From contig CAJFQQ010000003.1 in assembly GCA_904419145.1 (NCBI GenBank), positions 1 to 64,000 of the forward strand: 64,000 bases of DNA, given 5' to 3'. Origin of the DNA: an uncultured Oscillospiraceae bacterium (GTDB lineage Bacteria > Bacillota > Clostridia > Oscillospirales > Oscillospiraceae). Shown here piece by piece: positions 10,742-20,286 of this stretch. The notes beneath the pieces were generated by a model. It saw only the letters and a list, made by a program, of their open reading frames with translations, did not search any database and was not told the origin of the DNA. The position numbers were made by a program, and so were the translations under genes. Position 1 is the first letter of the stretch. Each line of letters begins with the position of its first letter.

Positions 10742-11281
10742 TCATTCTAACAGAAAACAGCCGGTATACGCAAGGGTGCATTTCCCGTAGTAATAAGGGA
10801 GGTTGTTATCCTGACAGACCTGGGAAACCAGCATCCCGTATGCCTCCATGGAGGAGATCATTTTGTCTGGGAAGCGGCAGGGGGCGTCTGGATAGGTACA
10901 GGTTTTGCATTGGGTACATCCGCCTGTACCAAGTGCAAGCATGTTGGGGAACTGCTTGCGGAGCTGCTCATAAAAGCGCAGGTAGTTTTCCTTGTGCTTC
11001 TCATTCGTTTCAGCCATGCTCTCATAATCCATTTCATCTTCCAGATTTCCCACGGTCTGGACGAGGATCCCAGCGGTGTACTGCTGGATCCTTTCACGGC
11101 ACGTATCCAAGTCACCGCAGCCGGGAGGACAGCTCCATTTTTTCCCATAGGCCCCACAAGAATTAGTGGCACACATGTCACGCACTTCGGACATTAACTG
11201 GATTGTAGATACCTTGAGCGGCGCCACATGAGTAAACCCAGCCTGTTTTCCCTGTTCAATCAGATCCTGGTAGTTCAGCAT
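10742..11281 (-). CDS. DUF2284 metal-binding protein
   Basis: A 179-residue cysteine-rich protein of the DUF2284 family. Cysteine motifs are CATNSCGAYGKKWSCPPGCG near the N terminus and CTQCKTCTYPDAPCRFP in the second half, suitable for a metal site or Fe-S clusters. Its start codon overlaps the stop of the reactivase gene (ATGCTGA), so translation is likely coupled. DUF2284 genes often sit beside corrinoid methyltransferase genes. Their function is not established; a role in cobalamin reduction or cofactor loading is only an inference. Confidence 0.85.
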   Translation of the reverse strand: MLNYQDLIEQGKQAGFTHVAPLKVSTIQLMSEVRDMCATNSCGAYGKKWSCPPGCGDLDTCRERIQQYTAGILVQTVGNLEDEMDYESMAETNEKHKENYLRFYEQLRKQFPNMLALGTGGCTQCKTCTYPDAPCRFPDKMISSMEAYGMLVSQVCQDNNLPYYYGKCTLAYTGCFLLE

Positions 11282-13008
11282 ACGACGGTTTCCTCCCAAT
11301 TTGGAAATTCTAACTGATCGACAAATTCATCCTGGAACTGCGGCAGAGATGCCAGCTCCAAAAACTCTGCCCTGCGGGCCAAAACTTCCGCCCGATCCCA
11401 CGCAGCGCGATCCTGCAGGACCATTTTTGCACCTTCGCCGGCAGCGTTTCCTACAGGAACCACTTTCTCTCGCAGTTCTGGAGGAATCAGACCGATGTCG
11501 CAGGCGCTATTGGGATCCATATAGTTCCCGAAGGCGCCGGCAATGCAGACTTGCCGGATCTCAGTTATGGAGATGCCCAAACGCTCTGCCAGCAAGCGAA
11601 TGCCGGCACTGATCGCACCCTTTGCCAGCTGCATCTCACGGATATCCTTCTGGGTCAGCACAACATCCGTATCACCCAGGCGATAGACCGGGCCGTTTTT
11701 CAGCCTTCCGCTTTCGTCCAACTGGCCGGAGCGGAGGAGGACAGCGACCAGATCAATGAGGCCGGAACCGCAAATCCCAAGAGCCTTACCGCCGCCGATG
11801 ACTCTCCATTTTACCTCACCATTTTCCAGCCAAACGTGCTCTACAGCACCCTCGGCTCCCCGCATACCGCATTGAATCTTGGCGCCCTCAAAGGCGGGGC
11901 CGGCAGCAGTGGAGCAAGCGATCATCCGATGGCGGTTCCCCATTACAATCTCGCCATTGGTGCCAATGTCGATCATCAACGTCAGATCCTCCAGCTGCTC
12001 CCAACCGCCGGCCAGAAGGCATCCCACAGTATCAGCCCCTACAAAACCGGCAATGACCGGCAGCATCAGAAGCGGGGCCCTTGTGTTAACGTGCAGGCCG
12101 TACTCACAGGCCCGCAGCAGAAGAGATTCGCTGATGGCCGGGTTGTAAGGCGCATGCACCAGGGAGTCGGGAGTAATGGAAAGGAACAGGTGGTGCATAC
12201 AGGTGTTGCCTACCAGGCTGACAGCAAAAACATCCTCCCGGGAGACATCCGCATCCCAGCAGAGCTGTCCAATCAGATGGTCCACAGCCTCCCGGACGCA
12301 GGAAGCCAGCACATCACAGCCCCGCTCCAGCGCATAGTTGGCGCGCATGATAACATCAGCACCATACTGCGCCTGAGGATTTAGCGTGCCGGCCTTGGCG
12401 ACGGTTTCCGCCTGGTCACCCCGCAGAAGATATCCTGCAATGGAAGTGGTTCCCACATCAAAAGCAACCATGTAGAAAGGGGCAGGCTCCTTCCGCAAGG
12501 CTAGAATATGGCAGCGATCCACCACAGCCCAAAGCTTTCCGCCTGTTTCGCGGATCAGGTCTCCCAGGATAGAGCACAATTCCACATCCGGTTCCCAAAA
12601 CTGGCGGCCTGTGGCCACAGACAGTGATTCTTTAAGCCGGGCCCAGTCGGCTGTACTCTCACCGAGTGGGCAAGGGGCCACTTGGATGGGGATTTGTTCC
12701 ACCCAAGGCTCCCAAATATTGCTGCCCTGCGCTTGCTCGCCATTGTCCAAAACACGAAGTTGCTGGTCTCGGGGAAGAGTTTTGAGCTCCAGAGGGCCAT
12801 CAACAAGGGTCTGGCAGGCCTTTACCCTCTGCCAAGGATCTTCGGCGGAATAGCGAATATCTACCAGGCATTTCCCACAGGTCCCCTGGCCGCCACAGGG
12901 GGCATCTGGATGGAGGCCCGCTTCCACCTGGACATCCAACAGGGAAACCCCCTTGTCCACCCAGACGGTCCTTTTCTCATTTGCCAATGTAATTTGAATT
13001 TTATCCAT
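11275..13008 (-). CDS. Corrinoid-protein reductive activator (RamA/RACo-like, ASKHA)
   Basis: This 577-residue protein should reactivate Co(II) corrinoid proteins to Co(I) with ATP. The N-terminal [2Fe-2S] ferredoxin domain has CGGQGTCGKC and a further Cys near KACQT. The C-terminal ASKHA/actin-like ATPase domain has VAFDVGTTSIAGYLL, MIDIGTNGEIVMGN and GGGKALGICGSGLIDLVAVL. The domain order matches RACo-type activators of acetogens rather than RamA, which has C-terminal 4Fe-4S clusters. The ATG at 13008 starts the ferredoxin domain; its ribosome site (GGGGG 12 bp upstream) is weak. It is in operon with the DUF2284 gene. Confidence 0.9.
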   Translation of the reverse strand: MDKIQITLANEKRTVWVDKGVSLLDVQVEAGLHPDAPCGGQGTCGKCLVDIRYSAEDPWQRVKACQTLVDGPLELKTLPRDQQLRVLDNGEQAQGSNIWEPWVEQIPIQVAPCPLGESTADWARLKESLSVATGRQFWEPDVELCSILGDLIRETGGKLWAVVDRCHILALRKEPAPFYMVAFDVGTTSIAGYLLRGDQAETVAKAGTLNPQAQYGADVIMRANYALERGCDVLASCVREAVDHLIGQLCWDADVSREDVFAVSLVGNTCMHHLFLSITPDSLVHAPYNPAISESLLLRACEYGLHVNTRAPLLMLPVIAGFVGADTVGCLLAGGWEQLEDLTLMIDIGTNGEIVMGNRHRMIACSTAAGPAFEGAKIQCGMRGAEGAVEHVWLENGEVKWRVIGGGKALGICGSGLIDLVAVLLRSGQLDESGRLKNGPVYRLGDTDVVLTQKDIREMQLAKGAISAGIRLLAERLGISITEIRQVCIAGAFGNYMDPNSACDIGLIPPELREKVVPVGNAAGEGAKMVLQDRAAWDRAEVLARRAEFLELASLPQFQDEFVDQLEFPNWEETVVC

Positions 13009-13054
13009 AGTACCGATTGCCCCCAAAAATAATATTCTCCCCCTATTATAATAG

Positions 13055-13105
13055 AAAGAGGCTGCCGCGTCTACAATTACTTGTTTCGCAGCAGCCTCTT
13101 TTTTA
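13055..13105. terminator. Bidirectional terminator inside corrinoid cluster
   Basis: An 11-bp stem (13055-13065 with 13091-13101) is flanked by T-rich ends on both strands. It lies just downstream of the first corrinoid-protein gene and could reduce expression of the activator and distal genes relative to the carrier and methyltransferase. A TATAAT lies just beyond it on the minus strand. Confidence 0.7.
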
Positions 13106-13145
13106 ATTAGGAATTGGGAATCAAATTACCTACCGCAATCAGATC

Positions 13146-13784
13146 TTAGCAGGCAGCAGCCAGTTCCTTCGCCTTCGCTGCAGCAGAAGCGGCATCGGGA
13201 GTATAAGCATCGGCACCGATCTCATCAGCAAACTCCTGGGTGATGGGAGCGCCGCCCACCATGACCTTGATCTTGCTGCGGAAATCAGCAGCATTCAGAG
13301 CGGCCACGGTGTCACGCAGAGCAGGCATAGTGGTGGTCAGCAGAGCGCTGCAAGCAACGATCTTGGTATCAGGGTTGGAACGGACAGCCTCGATGAACTT
13401 GTCGGAGGACACGTCCACGCCCAGATCGATAACCTCGAAGCCAGCGCTCTCGATCATCATAGCAACCAGGTTCTTGCCGATGTCGTGCAGGTCGCCGGCA
13501 ACAGTGCCGATGATCACCTTGCCAGCAGCACCAGCGCTGCCGGAAGCCAGATGGGGCTTCAGCACCTCAACGCCCTTCTTCATGGCGCGGGCGGCAACCA
13601 GCATCTCAGGAACAAAGATCTCGTTGTTCTTAAAACGCTCACCCACAACGCCCATGGCATCAATCATGCTGTTCAGGATCGCGCTGGGATCATTGCCCTC
13701 ATCCAGGGCCTCCTGCACCAGACCACCAATCAGCTTAGCCTTACCATTGATGACAACATCAGCGATTTCTTGCAGCTTGCTCAT
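13146..13784 (-). CDS. Corrinoid (B12-binding) methyl-carrier protein 1
   Basis: A 212-residue carrier of the MtgC/MttC type with a helical cap (1-85) and a B12-binding Rossmann domain (DLHDIGKN, ACSALLTTTM, VGGAPITQEFADEIGADAY). It ends at the expected alanine-rich C terminus. It is 81 bp downstream of the methyltetrahydrofolate methyltransferase gene and is followed by a terminator, so the two form a short, probably highly expressed unit. Codon use is strongly optimised compared with carrier 2, which also suggests high expression. Confidence 0.93.
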   Translation of the reverse strand: MSKLQEIADVVINGKAKLIGGLVQEALDEGNDPSAILNSMIDAMGVVGERFKNNEIFVPEMLVAARAMKKGVEVLKPHLASGSAGAAGKVIIGTVAGDLHDIGKNLVAMMIESAGFEVIDLGVDVSSDKFIEAVRSNPDTKIVACSALLTTTMPALRDTVAALNAADFRSKIKVMVGGAPITQEFADEIGADAYTPDAASAAAKAKELAAAC

Positions 13785-13865
13785 AATAATTTCCTCCTCA
13801 AAATATGATTTCTTCTATATGGAATTGCACTATTGGGGTTTACTTATGTTGATATTGGAAGCCAA

Positions 13866-14681
13866 TCAGTTCTTTACCGGACCGAACAGACCGTCACGAT
13901 ATGCGCTGATATACTCCATGCAATAATCATCCTGACCAAGCAGAGCCTCGGTGGCGTAGATAATGCCCATCATATCCCGGTTGGTGGGGTCCAGGATTGC
14001 ACTATCCAGTCCGGCATTCATTGCCAGAACGGTAAAGCCCAGGTTGATCATCTTACGTACAGGCAGATTGAAGGAGATATTGCTCACAGCAGCGGTGATA
14101 TGAATATCAGGATACTGCTTGCGGACAGAAGTGATGACCTCGATATTGGTCTCAATCCCATTCTCGGAAGTGCAGAGCATCTCCACCAGAGGATCAATGT
14201 GGATGCGATTAGGAGCGATGCCATACTCCTTGGCCTTAGCCATGATCTTGTCAAACACCCGCAGACGATCAGCAGCACTCTTGGGGATGCCGGTGTCGTC
14301 GCTGCACAGGGCGATAACCTGCCACCCCTTGTTTTCCGGCTGTGCCATAATGGGGAACAGGGTGTCCATCTTGTCGCCCTCGCCGGACACAGAGTTAAAC
14401 AGGCCGGGGCGCTTGCAGAATTTATAGGCCTGCGCCAATACGTGGCAGCTGGGGCTGTCCACAGAAATGGGAAGATCCGTGACCTCCTGGATGCACTCAA
14501 TCATCCATTTCAGCGTCTCCACTTCCTCTGCTTCAGGCACAGAAGCGCAGCAATCAATAAATGTTGCGCCGGCATTGGCCTGGGCAATGGCGCGATTTTT
14601 GATGAACTCGGCGTCCCGCTTGGCAATGGCTTCTGCTACTGCGGGAATGGAGCCATTGATTTTTTCACCAATAATAATCAT
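13866..14681 (-). CDS. Methyltetrahydrofolate:corrinoid methyltransferase
   Basis: A 271-residue pterin-binding TIM-barrel enzyme of the AcsE/MtgA/MtvA group that transfers a methyl group between tetrahydrofolate and a corrinoid protein. Visible motifs are MIIIGEKING at the N terminus, DCCAS, LPISVDSPS (the pterin site), and NPTNRD-like DPTNRD near the end. The ATG at 14681 is preceded by TGGAGG. It is first in the minus-strand cluster and directly followed by a corrinoid protein. In known demethylation systems this enzyme is the second methyltransferase (MT-II). The first one, which would define the substrate, is not in the window. Confidence 0.92.
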   Translation of the reverse strand: MIIIGEKINGSIPAVAEAIAKRDAEFIKNRAIAQANAGATFIDCCASVPEAEEVETLKWMIECIQEVTDLPISVDSPSCHVLAQAYKFCKRPGLFNSVSGEGDKMDTLFPIMAQPENKGWQVIALCSDDTGIPKSAADRLRVFDKIMAKAKEYGIAPNRIHIDPLVEMLCTSENGIETNIEVITSVRKQYPDIHITAAVSNISFNLPVRKMINLGFTVLAMNAGLDSAILDPTNRDMMGIIYATEALLGQDDYCMEYISAYRDGLFGPVKN

Positions 14682-15495
14682 GGCAAACCTCCATATCTTG
14701 TACTTTCTGGATGAATTATAGCAGATGTCCGACACAAATGAAATCCCACAAACTATATGTGTTTTTTCCGTTTATTCCTACACTTTGTAGGATGATACCG
14801 CGCTGTTCAGCGGATCCCAGCGGGAAGCAAAAGGCAAGGTATTCCACCCCACGGGCAGTATGATGCAGGGGTCATCTGGGGTAGTAGGTGCAGGCCCTTG
14901 TATGGGGGGTGTCCAGCTCTCCGCCAGATTTGCCGCTCCAGAGATGGCGGGTTTCAGAGATACACTTACAGCACGTGCGTAACAAATTGCCGGAATCTCC
15001 TTTTATTATAACAGGTGTCCCTATGAGATTCAACTAAAAATGCATGAGATTTGATTGATTCAGAGGGGAAAGCCGGAGGGACGGGCATCAGAAGGCAACC
15101 GATGTGGGGAAAGGACTGCCATTCTTGGCAGAAGCAGCATGCTGTTATGATGGAGCGATTCAAGGTCACAGGGAGAATTTGATATGGGGAGGGATGGGCG
15201 GAAGATGCTCCTCCCTCATCCGACAAATCGTTTAGTGGATTGGCAACGGAACATGCCTGTTGTTTGCCCCGTGTGCGAGGGGATACCCGAGTCTGAGGGG
15301 GGGAAAGGAGGATGGAGGTTCCGTGGCAGACTGGGTGCCGCCCTATAAAACCTGCTGGAGGTTTAAGACAGATATCGGGACGTTTGCCCCCTTTTCGGCG
15401 GCAGGTGCGCTGATGCTGCAAGGCCTGGTTTATCTGGAGATGATAGATATGAACCAGTCGCGCCTGTTTTATGGGGCGGCTTAGAGGAGCGGGCG
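14682..15495. other. Intergenic region of 0.8 kb without a supported gene
   Basis: A TATAAT box on the minus strand (14715-14720) is a likely -10 element for the methyltransferase cluster. The rest shows no frame with a ribosome site and recognisable protein character, no tRNA and no clear repeat. Confidence 0.5.
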
Positions 15496-16347
15496 CTATT
15501 GCGTTTCATAGATCCAGTATAATTCCTCCAGTGTAATCGTCCGGCCAAGAATTCCGCAGATTGCCTGTTGCCGCGACAAAAAAAGCTTTGCAAGCAGGCG
15601 GCGGACATCCTCCCGGGCCCCGTAGTGAATTTGGTTGTGGCAGTGGCTGCAGAGGGAAAAAATATTTTGTTCCCGGTCCAGGTTGACGCCAAAGTAATCA
15701 GTGAACGCCATGGGGATGAGGTGATGGGGCTCCATGTACCATGTGATGCCATCTCGGCAGAGAAAGGACGGATGGTCTGGATTGACGGCACATCGGTACC
15801 CGGCGAGCTCCAAAGCCCGCCGGGATACAGCGGGGGAGCGCTGATAGATGCGTCCGGATCTGGTTGACGGGGTGCCCTTTGGCTGCGGTATGTCCAGCAG
15901 CGGAGGAAGGGGCCTTTTTCCTGCCGGTTGATCCGGCTGGGAAAGATGGACAATCAGGGATTGGTCCTCCTCCATCTCGAAGACTGCGGTATCCCCAGCC
16001 AAAGTCCGAAAGAAGGCAGCGGTATAACTGGTGTCCGTGCCGGCAGTCTGACGGACTGCCTTTTCGGACAGGTCAGCGAGAAGGACTCGGCCAGACGGAG
16101 TGATCGCCCATCGCCCTTGCCCCTTTTGCTCCATATACCCGTATTCCACTAAATGCTGCCGCTCAAAGGAGAAGTCGTTACGCCAGGCCATTTCATTCCG
16201 GGTACGGCGCAGAGTGTCGTTTTGGTCATTTTTACACCAATACCCTTGATCATTGATATACTGCAGCACCACACTACGCTGTGCACCGCCGTTTAATTCG
16301 GAAAGACAGCGCAGCAGTACCAGCCATTTTTGCTCTTTTTGCGTCAT
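15496..16347 (-). CDS. HNH endonuclease with N-terminal winged-helix-like domain
   Basis: A 283-residue probable restriction nuclease. The N-terminal third (to about residue 95) resembles a winged-helix, Mrr-N-like DNA-binding domain (WRNDFSFERQHLVEYGYM, ITPSGR). The C-terminal HNH domain has EPHHLIPMAF (about 206-215), the central Asn in DREQNIFSLC and CSHCHNQIHYG (about 233-243), with Cys186, Cys197, Cys233 and Cys236 placed to bind zinc. Its ATG overlaps the stop of the methylase gene by 4 bp (ATGA), so the two are co-translated. No HsdR-type helicase is nearby. A restriction role is inferred from this coupling. Confidence 0.85.
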   Translation of the reverse strand: MTQKEQKWLVLLRCLSELNGGAQRSVVLQYINDQGYWCKNDQNDTLRRTRNEMAWRNDFSFERQHLVEYGYMEQKGQGRWAITPSGRVLLADLSEKAVRQTAGTDTSYTAAFFRTLAGDTAVFEMEEDQSLIVHLSQPDQPAGKRPLPPLLDIPQPKGTPSTRSGRIYQRSPAVSRRALELAGYRCAVNPDHPSFLCRDGITWYMEPHHLIPMAFTDYFGVNLDREQNIFSLCSHCHNQIHYGAREDVRRLLAKLFLSRQQAICGILGRTITLEELYWIYETQ

Positions 16348-18383
16348 TGCTTGTCCACCCCCTCCTGCTGTGAACAGAGAATAGGATAAGTGACATATTG
16401 TTCAATCAGAAGCTGTATGAACTGCCGGAGCAGCTTGCGCAGCGCTTCATCCCGGCAGGTATTGTAAAATTGGGAGACAGCGAGGGCCGTCTCGCCCAGT
16501 TGCTTCTGCATGGAGGCATCCGGATAATAAATAGAGATCTTTTGCAAACGATGGAGGTTCATATTGGCCCGCGTTGTATAAACTGGAGAGACCTTTCGGA
16601 CCTCCTGCCGGTAAATGGCGCTGCGCAAATATGCGGCCATATAGCCGGAATGGAGGGGAGATGCATTGTTGGGGCGAAGGCGCTTGATAAAGCTGCCGTA
16701 CACGGCATTGAGCTCCGCTGTGGCAATGCTGCAGCACGCCAGTTCCTCCACGGTTTCGCTGGTTCGATTCATCAGGATATCGCCGGGATGGATGCGGAAT
16801 GTTTCGATTTCCTTGGAGGTGGCTCTGACAGATTTTTCAAGCAGCGGGGGGAGGAACATATGGTGAATCACCGTCCTCACGTCAACCAGCGCAGTGTTAC
16901 TGTCGGTGTCATCCATTTTCCGGGAAATACCGCCTAAGACATGGTACCGGCGCAGCAGCGGCTCCTGTTTCCAGTACACTGCCGGTTGCAGATTGCCCCA
17001 ACAGCTAATGTGGTTGACAATCGAAAGGCCGGAGAGCATACCGTTCAGGGTGTGGAGAACTTCCATAAAGCGCCAGCGGTTCTGACGGAGCGGTTCGATC
17101 AGCATAGGAGGGGATGCAGTGTAGAGATTGGGGCTCAGCATCTCATTCTGAAGGGCGATTTCTTCCGGTGTGACGACAGCGTACCAATCTGTTTTCCCAT
17201 GCAGCAGGCCTTTGCGGTGCTGTATCACTAAATTGACCAGCGCCGGTGCTTCTGCGATACCATGGTTGTCAGATAGATTCGCTTTGCTGATATCAACCAA
17301 CAGCGTTGTTGCGCCGGGCACCCTTGCCTTGGAAAGCACCCAGATGCAACAGGGAATTCTTGTGCAATGAAAGAGACGCGGCGGCAGGGCAATAATGGCT
17401 TCTACCAGTCCGTCCTGAAGTATGCCGTGCCGGATGGCCCTCTCTGCACGTTGCTGCGTTGTCAGGCTCCCATTGGGCATCATCACCGCGCTGCGTCCAT
17501 TTGGTGCCAAATGGTGGATAATATGCTGCAGCCACATATAATTTGCATTGGAACGCGGCGGCAGGCCGTATTTCAGGCGTTCATCACAGGGAGAGAGCCC
17601 TTCGCACCAGTTGGAGAGGTTGAAGGGGGGATTTGCAAGGATGTAGTCGAAATATCGCCCATTTTGGAGATCTCTATTCAGGACATCCGCGGGTTGGCCG
17701 CCCAGGTCCACTGCCAATCCATGAAGAATGGCGTTGATCTGGCAAAGCTGATAGGTGTTGGTATCCGAGGCCTGACCAAACAGAGACAGCTGCTCCCCAT
17801 GCGGCAGAGAGAGGGCGGTGCTGTACAGCATCGCACCGCTTCCGCAGCAGGGATCATAGAGCGAACCCTCCTTCAGTTCCAGCATTTCCGCAATCTGACG
17901 GACGATAGAGGCAGGTGTGTAGAAGTCGCCGGGGATCGGGCCGCCGCTGGGGATCGCTGCTGCCATATTAGCCTCATAGACTTGAGAGAGAAGCTGCGGG
18001 TTTGCAGGGAGATGGGATAGCAGGTGGACAAGCTTGCCCAACTGTATTTCGTCAATTGCAGCGGAGTCTATGGAGGACCTCAGGTGCTCCAACAGGTGCC
18101 GGGGCAGTGAAATGTGCTGCAGTGCATGGATAAGGGCATACCGGCATTCCTTGGGAGAGGCGCCTTCCACCATGTACCACGGTGCGCTTGCGCCGCATTC
18201 GATGTCGCTCTGAAAAACGTCGTCAAAAAAATTGGGAATACGCAATTGCAGATTGGACGGGGCAAAGCCTGGTGAGGCGCTGCGGACGAGCAGTGGGCCA
18301 GCCAGAACATTCTGGTCCATATGGGCTGCCAGCTGCTGGATCTCGCGCAGCAGGGGATGGAATGAATTTGCATTTATGTTCAT
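16344..18383 (-). CDS. N6-adenine DNA methylase with fused specificity-like C terminus
   Basis: A 679-residue HsdM-like methyltransferase. It shows the HsdM entry motif FYTPASIVRQIAEML, SAM motif I DPCCGSGAML (about 177-186) and catalytic motif IV NPPF (about 251-254). The last ~220 residues resemble one HsdS target-recognition half (FRIHPGDILMNRTSETVEE and VSPVYTTRANMNLHRLQKIS, followed by a helical tail). So modification and recognition seem fused in one chain, and no separate hsdS is present. The ATG at 18383 is chosen for the GGGGGG 9 bp upstream. A promoter lies at 18454-18482. Partner of the HNH gene. Confidence 0.88.
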   Translation of the reverse strand: MNINANSFHPLLREIQQLAAHMDQNVLAGPLLVRSASPGFAPSNLQLRIPNFFDDVFQSDIECGASAPWYMVEGASPKECRYALIHALQHISLPRHLLEHLRSSIDSAAIDEIQLGKLVHLLSHLPANPQLLSQVYEANMAAAIPSGGPIPGDFYTPASIVRQIAEMLELKEGSLYDPCCGSGAMLYSTALSLPHGEQLSLFGQASDTNTYQLCQINAILHGLAVDLGGQPADVLNRDLQNGRYFDYILANPPFNLSNWCEGLSPCDERLKYGLPPRSNANYMWLQHIIHHLAPNGRSAVMMPNGSLTTQQRAERAIRHGILQDGLVEAIIALPPRLFHCTRIPCCIWVLSKARVPGATTLLVDISKANLSDNHGIAEAPALVNLVIQHRKGLLHGKTDWYAVVTPEEIALQNEMLSPNLYTASPPMLIEPLRQNRWRFMEVLHTLNGMLSGLSIVNHISCWGNLQPAVYWKQEPLLRRYHVLGGISRKMDDTDSNTALVDVRTVIHHMFLPPLLEKSVRATSKEIETFRIHPGDILMNRTSETVEELACCSIATAELNAVYGSFIKRLRPNNASPLHSGYMAAYLRSAIYRQEVRKVSPVYTTRANMNLHRLQKISIYYPDASMQKQLGETALAVSQFYNTCRDEALRKLLRQFIQLLIEQYVTYPILCSQQEGVDKQ

Positions 18384-18453
18384 CAGTAGTGTCCCCCCAT
18401 GACGGCCATTCACTGGATTCAGTACAGCCGTTCCTTATGTGCTGGATATATAA

Positions 18454-18482
18454 ACTATAATAAATCAGCGTTTCTGCGTCAA
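18454..18482 (-). promoter_or_regulatory. Promoter of the methylase-HNH operon
   Basis: On the minus strand TTGACG (18477-18482) and TATAGT (18454-18459) are spaced by 17 bp, about 70 bp before the methylase start. Confidence 0.7.
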
Positions 18483-18675
18483 TCGTTTGTAAGAGCACGC
18501 TGTTATGCTGCAGGTTGTACAGAATATTCCATTGGGATCCAAGACGGGACAGGTTAGTTGCAGGAAGTCCGAAGCCATTTTTATTATAGATGGTATCAAT
18601 AAAAATCTGCATAGAAGCAGATGTGCCCCCCTGCTGAAAGGAAGATGGCTGGAATGGATCGGGGATAGGGAAGGG

Positions 18676-20169
18676 CTACATCAAAAATCGGATGGGGCGC
18701 TCGATCAGCCGCAGCAAGGCCAGCAAGGCTCTACGGAAGAAGGGAATCTCAGGGACTGCGATGCCTTCCGGCACCTGAACGCCGTCTTCTGTTACATGAC
18801 CGCTGGATGCCTCCATCTGTGCCATGTGGGCAGACAGATCGGCCGCCAGCTCCGGACTGTCAATGACCAGTATCGTCTCCGTGTCCAGATAGGCGCTGCG
18901 CATATCCAGATTGAAGGAACCAACAATACAGCGCCTGTTGTCAATAAGGGCTGCCTTCATATGGCTGGACACCCCTGGTTCCTGGCTGTAATATTCATAG
19001 AGGTCGAAGCCGGTCTCCAGAATTCGGCCGCGCTCCTTGCTATAGACCACCGCCCCAAACAGATTGGCCGCCGTCTCCACAGAGTTCAGCACCAGCCGGG
19101 CATCCGGAACAGCTTCCGCGATCTCACGGAGAGAATCATACATGGTTTCGTTGCAGATCACATAGGGCGTGTGGAACAGGACCTGCTCCTTCGCGTCCGC
19201 CATGAGCTGCGTCAGCCCCCACAGAACCCAGGGCTCCTTTGCTCCGGTGTGAATGGGATTGCTGGGCAGGGTGATGCGGCTGGCTGGATGGGTGTGGGCG
19301 ATGTAATCATAGTTCGTATAGCACTGGGGATAGGTCGTTCGAAGGGACTCTGCCCGCTGCAGCAGCGCCTCCTGAATCTCGCCATTCTCCTTGGCACCTC
19401 CATAGGGCCTGGTACAGTCCAGCGCGCAGATCTGACGAAAATACGCCTCCACCTGTTCCAAGGCCTCTCCCCCGCCGTAGACCAGTACCTCCATATCCCG
19501 GCTGTAGAGGTCGCTGGGATAGCTGCCCAGGAAGTAATCATTGGTATTGCGACCGCCCAGCAGCAAATAGGTGTTGTCCACAATAATGTACTTGTCATGG
19601 AGCCGCCCCATGAGTTCCCACGGCTTGAGCAGATTCACTGGGTTATAGATCATTAGCTTCACATTGGGATGGGCGGCCAGTGTTTGAAAATGTGGCTCCC
19701 CATCCATTTTCTGCAGGGCATTGAAGCCGTCTGCTACAATTTCGACTTGGACACCCCGTTCTGCCGCAGCATACAGGGAAGCGATTACATCCAGGCCGCT
19801 GTTGTCGGCCACAAAATCAAAGGTAGATAAGACAATCCGATATTCTGCCAAAGAGAAGAGCCTCAGCCGCTCCTCCAGGGCGGCTTGATTGGTTGGCACC
19901 AGGGCGACTCGCTCTTTTCCGGGACTGTCGCCATAAAAGGCAGAGAAGTCCAGACTGTTTTGATAGGACTGCGATACAGTAGGATGGCGCAGATAAGCAA
20001 CAAAGATGCCGGTTAAAATATAGGCAGCCAGGACGGCTGTGCAAAGCAGCACAAGGCGGGTTCTCCGGATCCGCTTTCCAAAAATCTTGAACAGCAGGGC
20101 GATCAAACCGCATAGGATAGCCAGTGCCGATAAAATTAGCAGAAGATTCCATAATAGCTGCAGCTTCAT
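18676..20169 (-). CDS. Phospholipase D-like protein (cardiolipin synthase-like)
   Basis: A 497-residue membrane-anchored enzyme of the phospholipase D superfamily. Two N-terminal membrane helices (about residues 5-25 and 37-58) precede two HxKxxxxD catalytic motifs: HDKYIIVDNTYLLLGGRN and HMKAALIDNRRCIVGSFN. Both are intact, so an active phosphatidyl-transfer or hydrolysis site is expected. The ATG at 20169 follows TTGGAGA; a TTG 15 bp upstream would contain the ribosome site. Cardiolipin synthesis is possible but the C-terminal half is divergent. It is downstream of the EEP-family gene and may be co-transcribed. Confidence 0.85.
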   Translation of the reverse strand: MKLQLLWNLLLILSALAILCGLIALLFKIFGKRIRRTRLVLLCTAVLAAYILTGIFVAYLRHPTVSQSYQNSLDFSAFYGDSPGKERVALVPTNQAALEERLRLFSLAEYRIVLSTFDFVADNSGLDVIASLYAAAERGVQVEIVADGFNALQKMDGEPHFQTLAAHPNVKLMIYNPVNLLKPWELMGRLHDKYIIVDNTYLLLGGRNTNDYFLGSYPSDLYSRDMEVLVYGGGEALEQVEAYFRQICALDCTRPYGGAKENGEIQEALLQRAESLRTTYPQCYTNYDYIAHTHPASRITLPSNPIHTGAKEPWVLWGLTQLMADAKEQVLFHTPYVICNETMYDSLREIAEAVPDARLVLNSVETAANLFGAVVYSKERGRILETGFDLYEYYSQEPGVSSHMKAALIDNRRCIVGSFNLDMRSAYLDTETILVIDSPELAADLSAHMAQMEASSGHVTEDGVQVPEGIAVPEIPFFRRALLALLRLIERPIRFLM

Positions 20170-20286
20170 AGAAATGGTCTCCAATAAGCAGGCCGGGGGA
20201 CATGGGCCGCCAAACAGCCGCGCGTCTCCCCGGCAATGATTTCCCCAGAGGTGATTGCACCAATATGCCGGATGGCTTCTCTGGGT

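Noticed and set aside
14966-15421. Open frame on the minus strand in the 14.7-15.5 kb gap
   Set aside because: Pro/Ser/Cys-rich composition, no ribosome site and no family resemblance.
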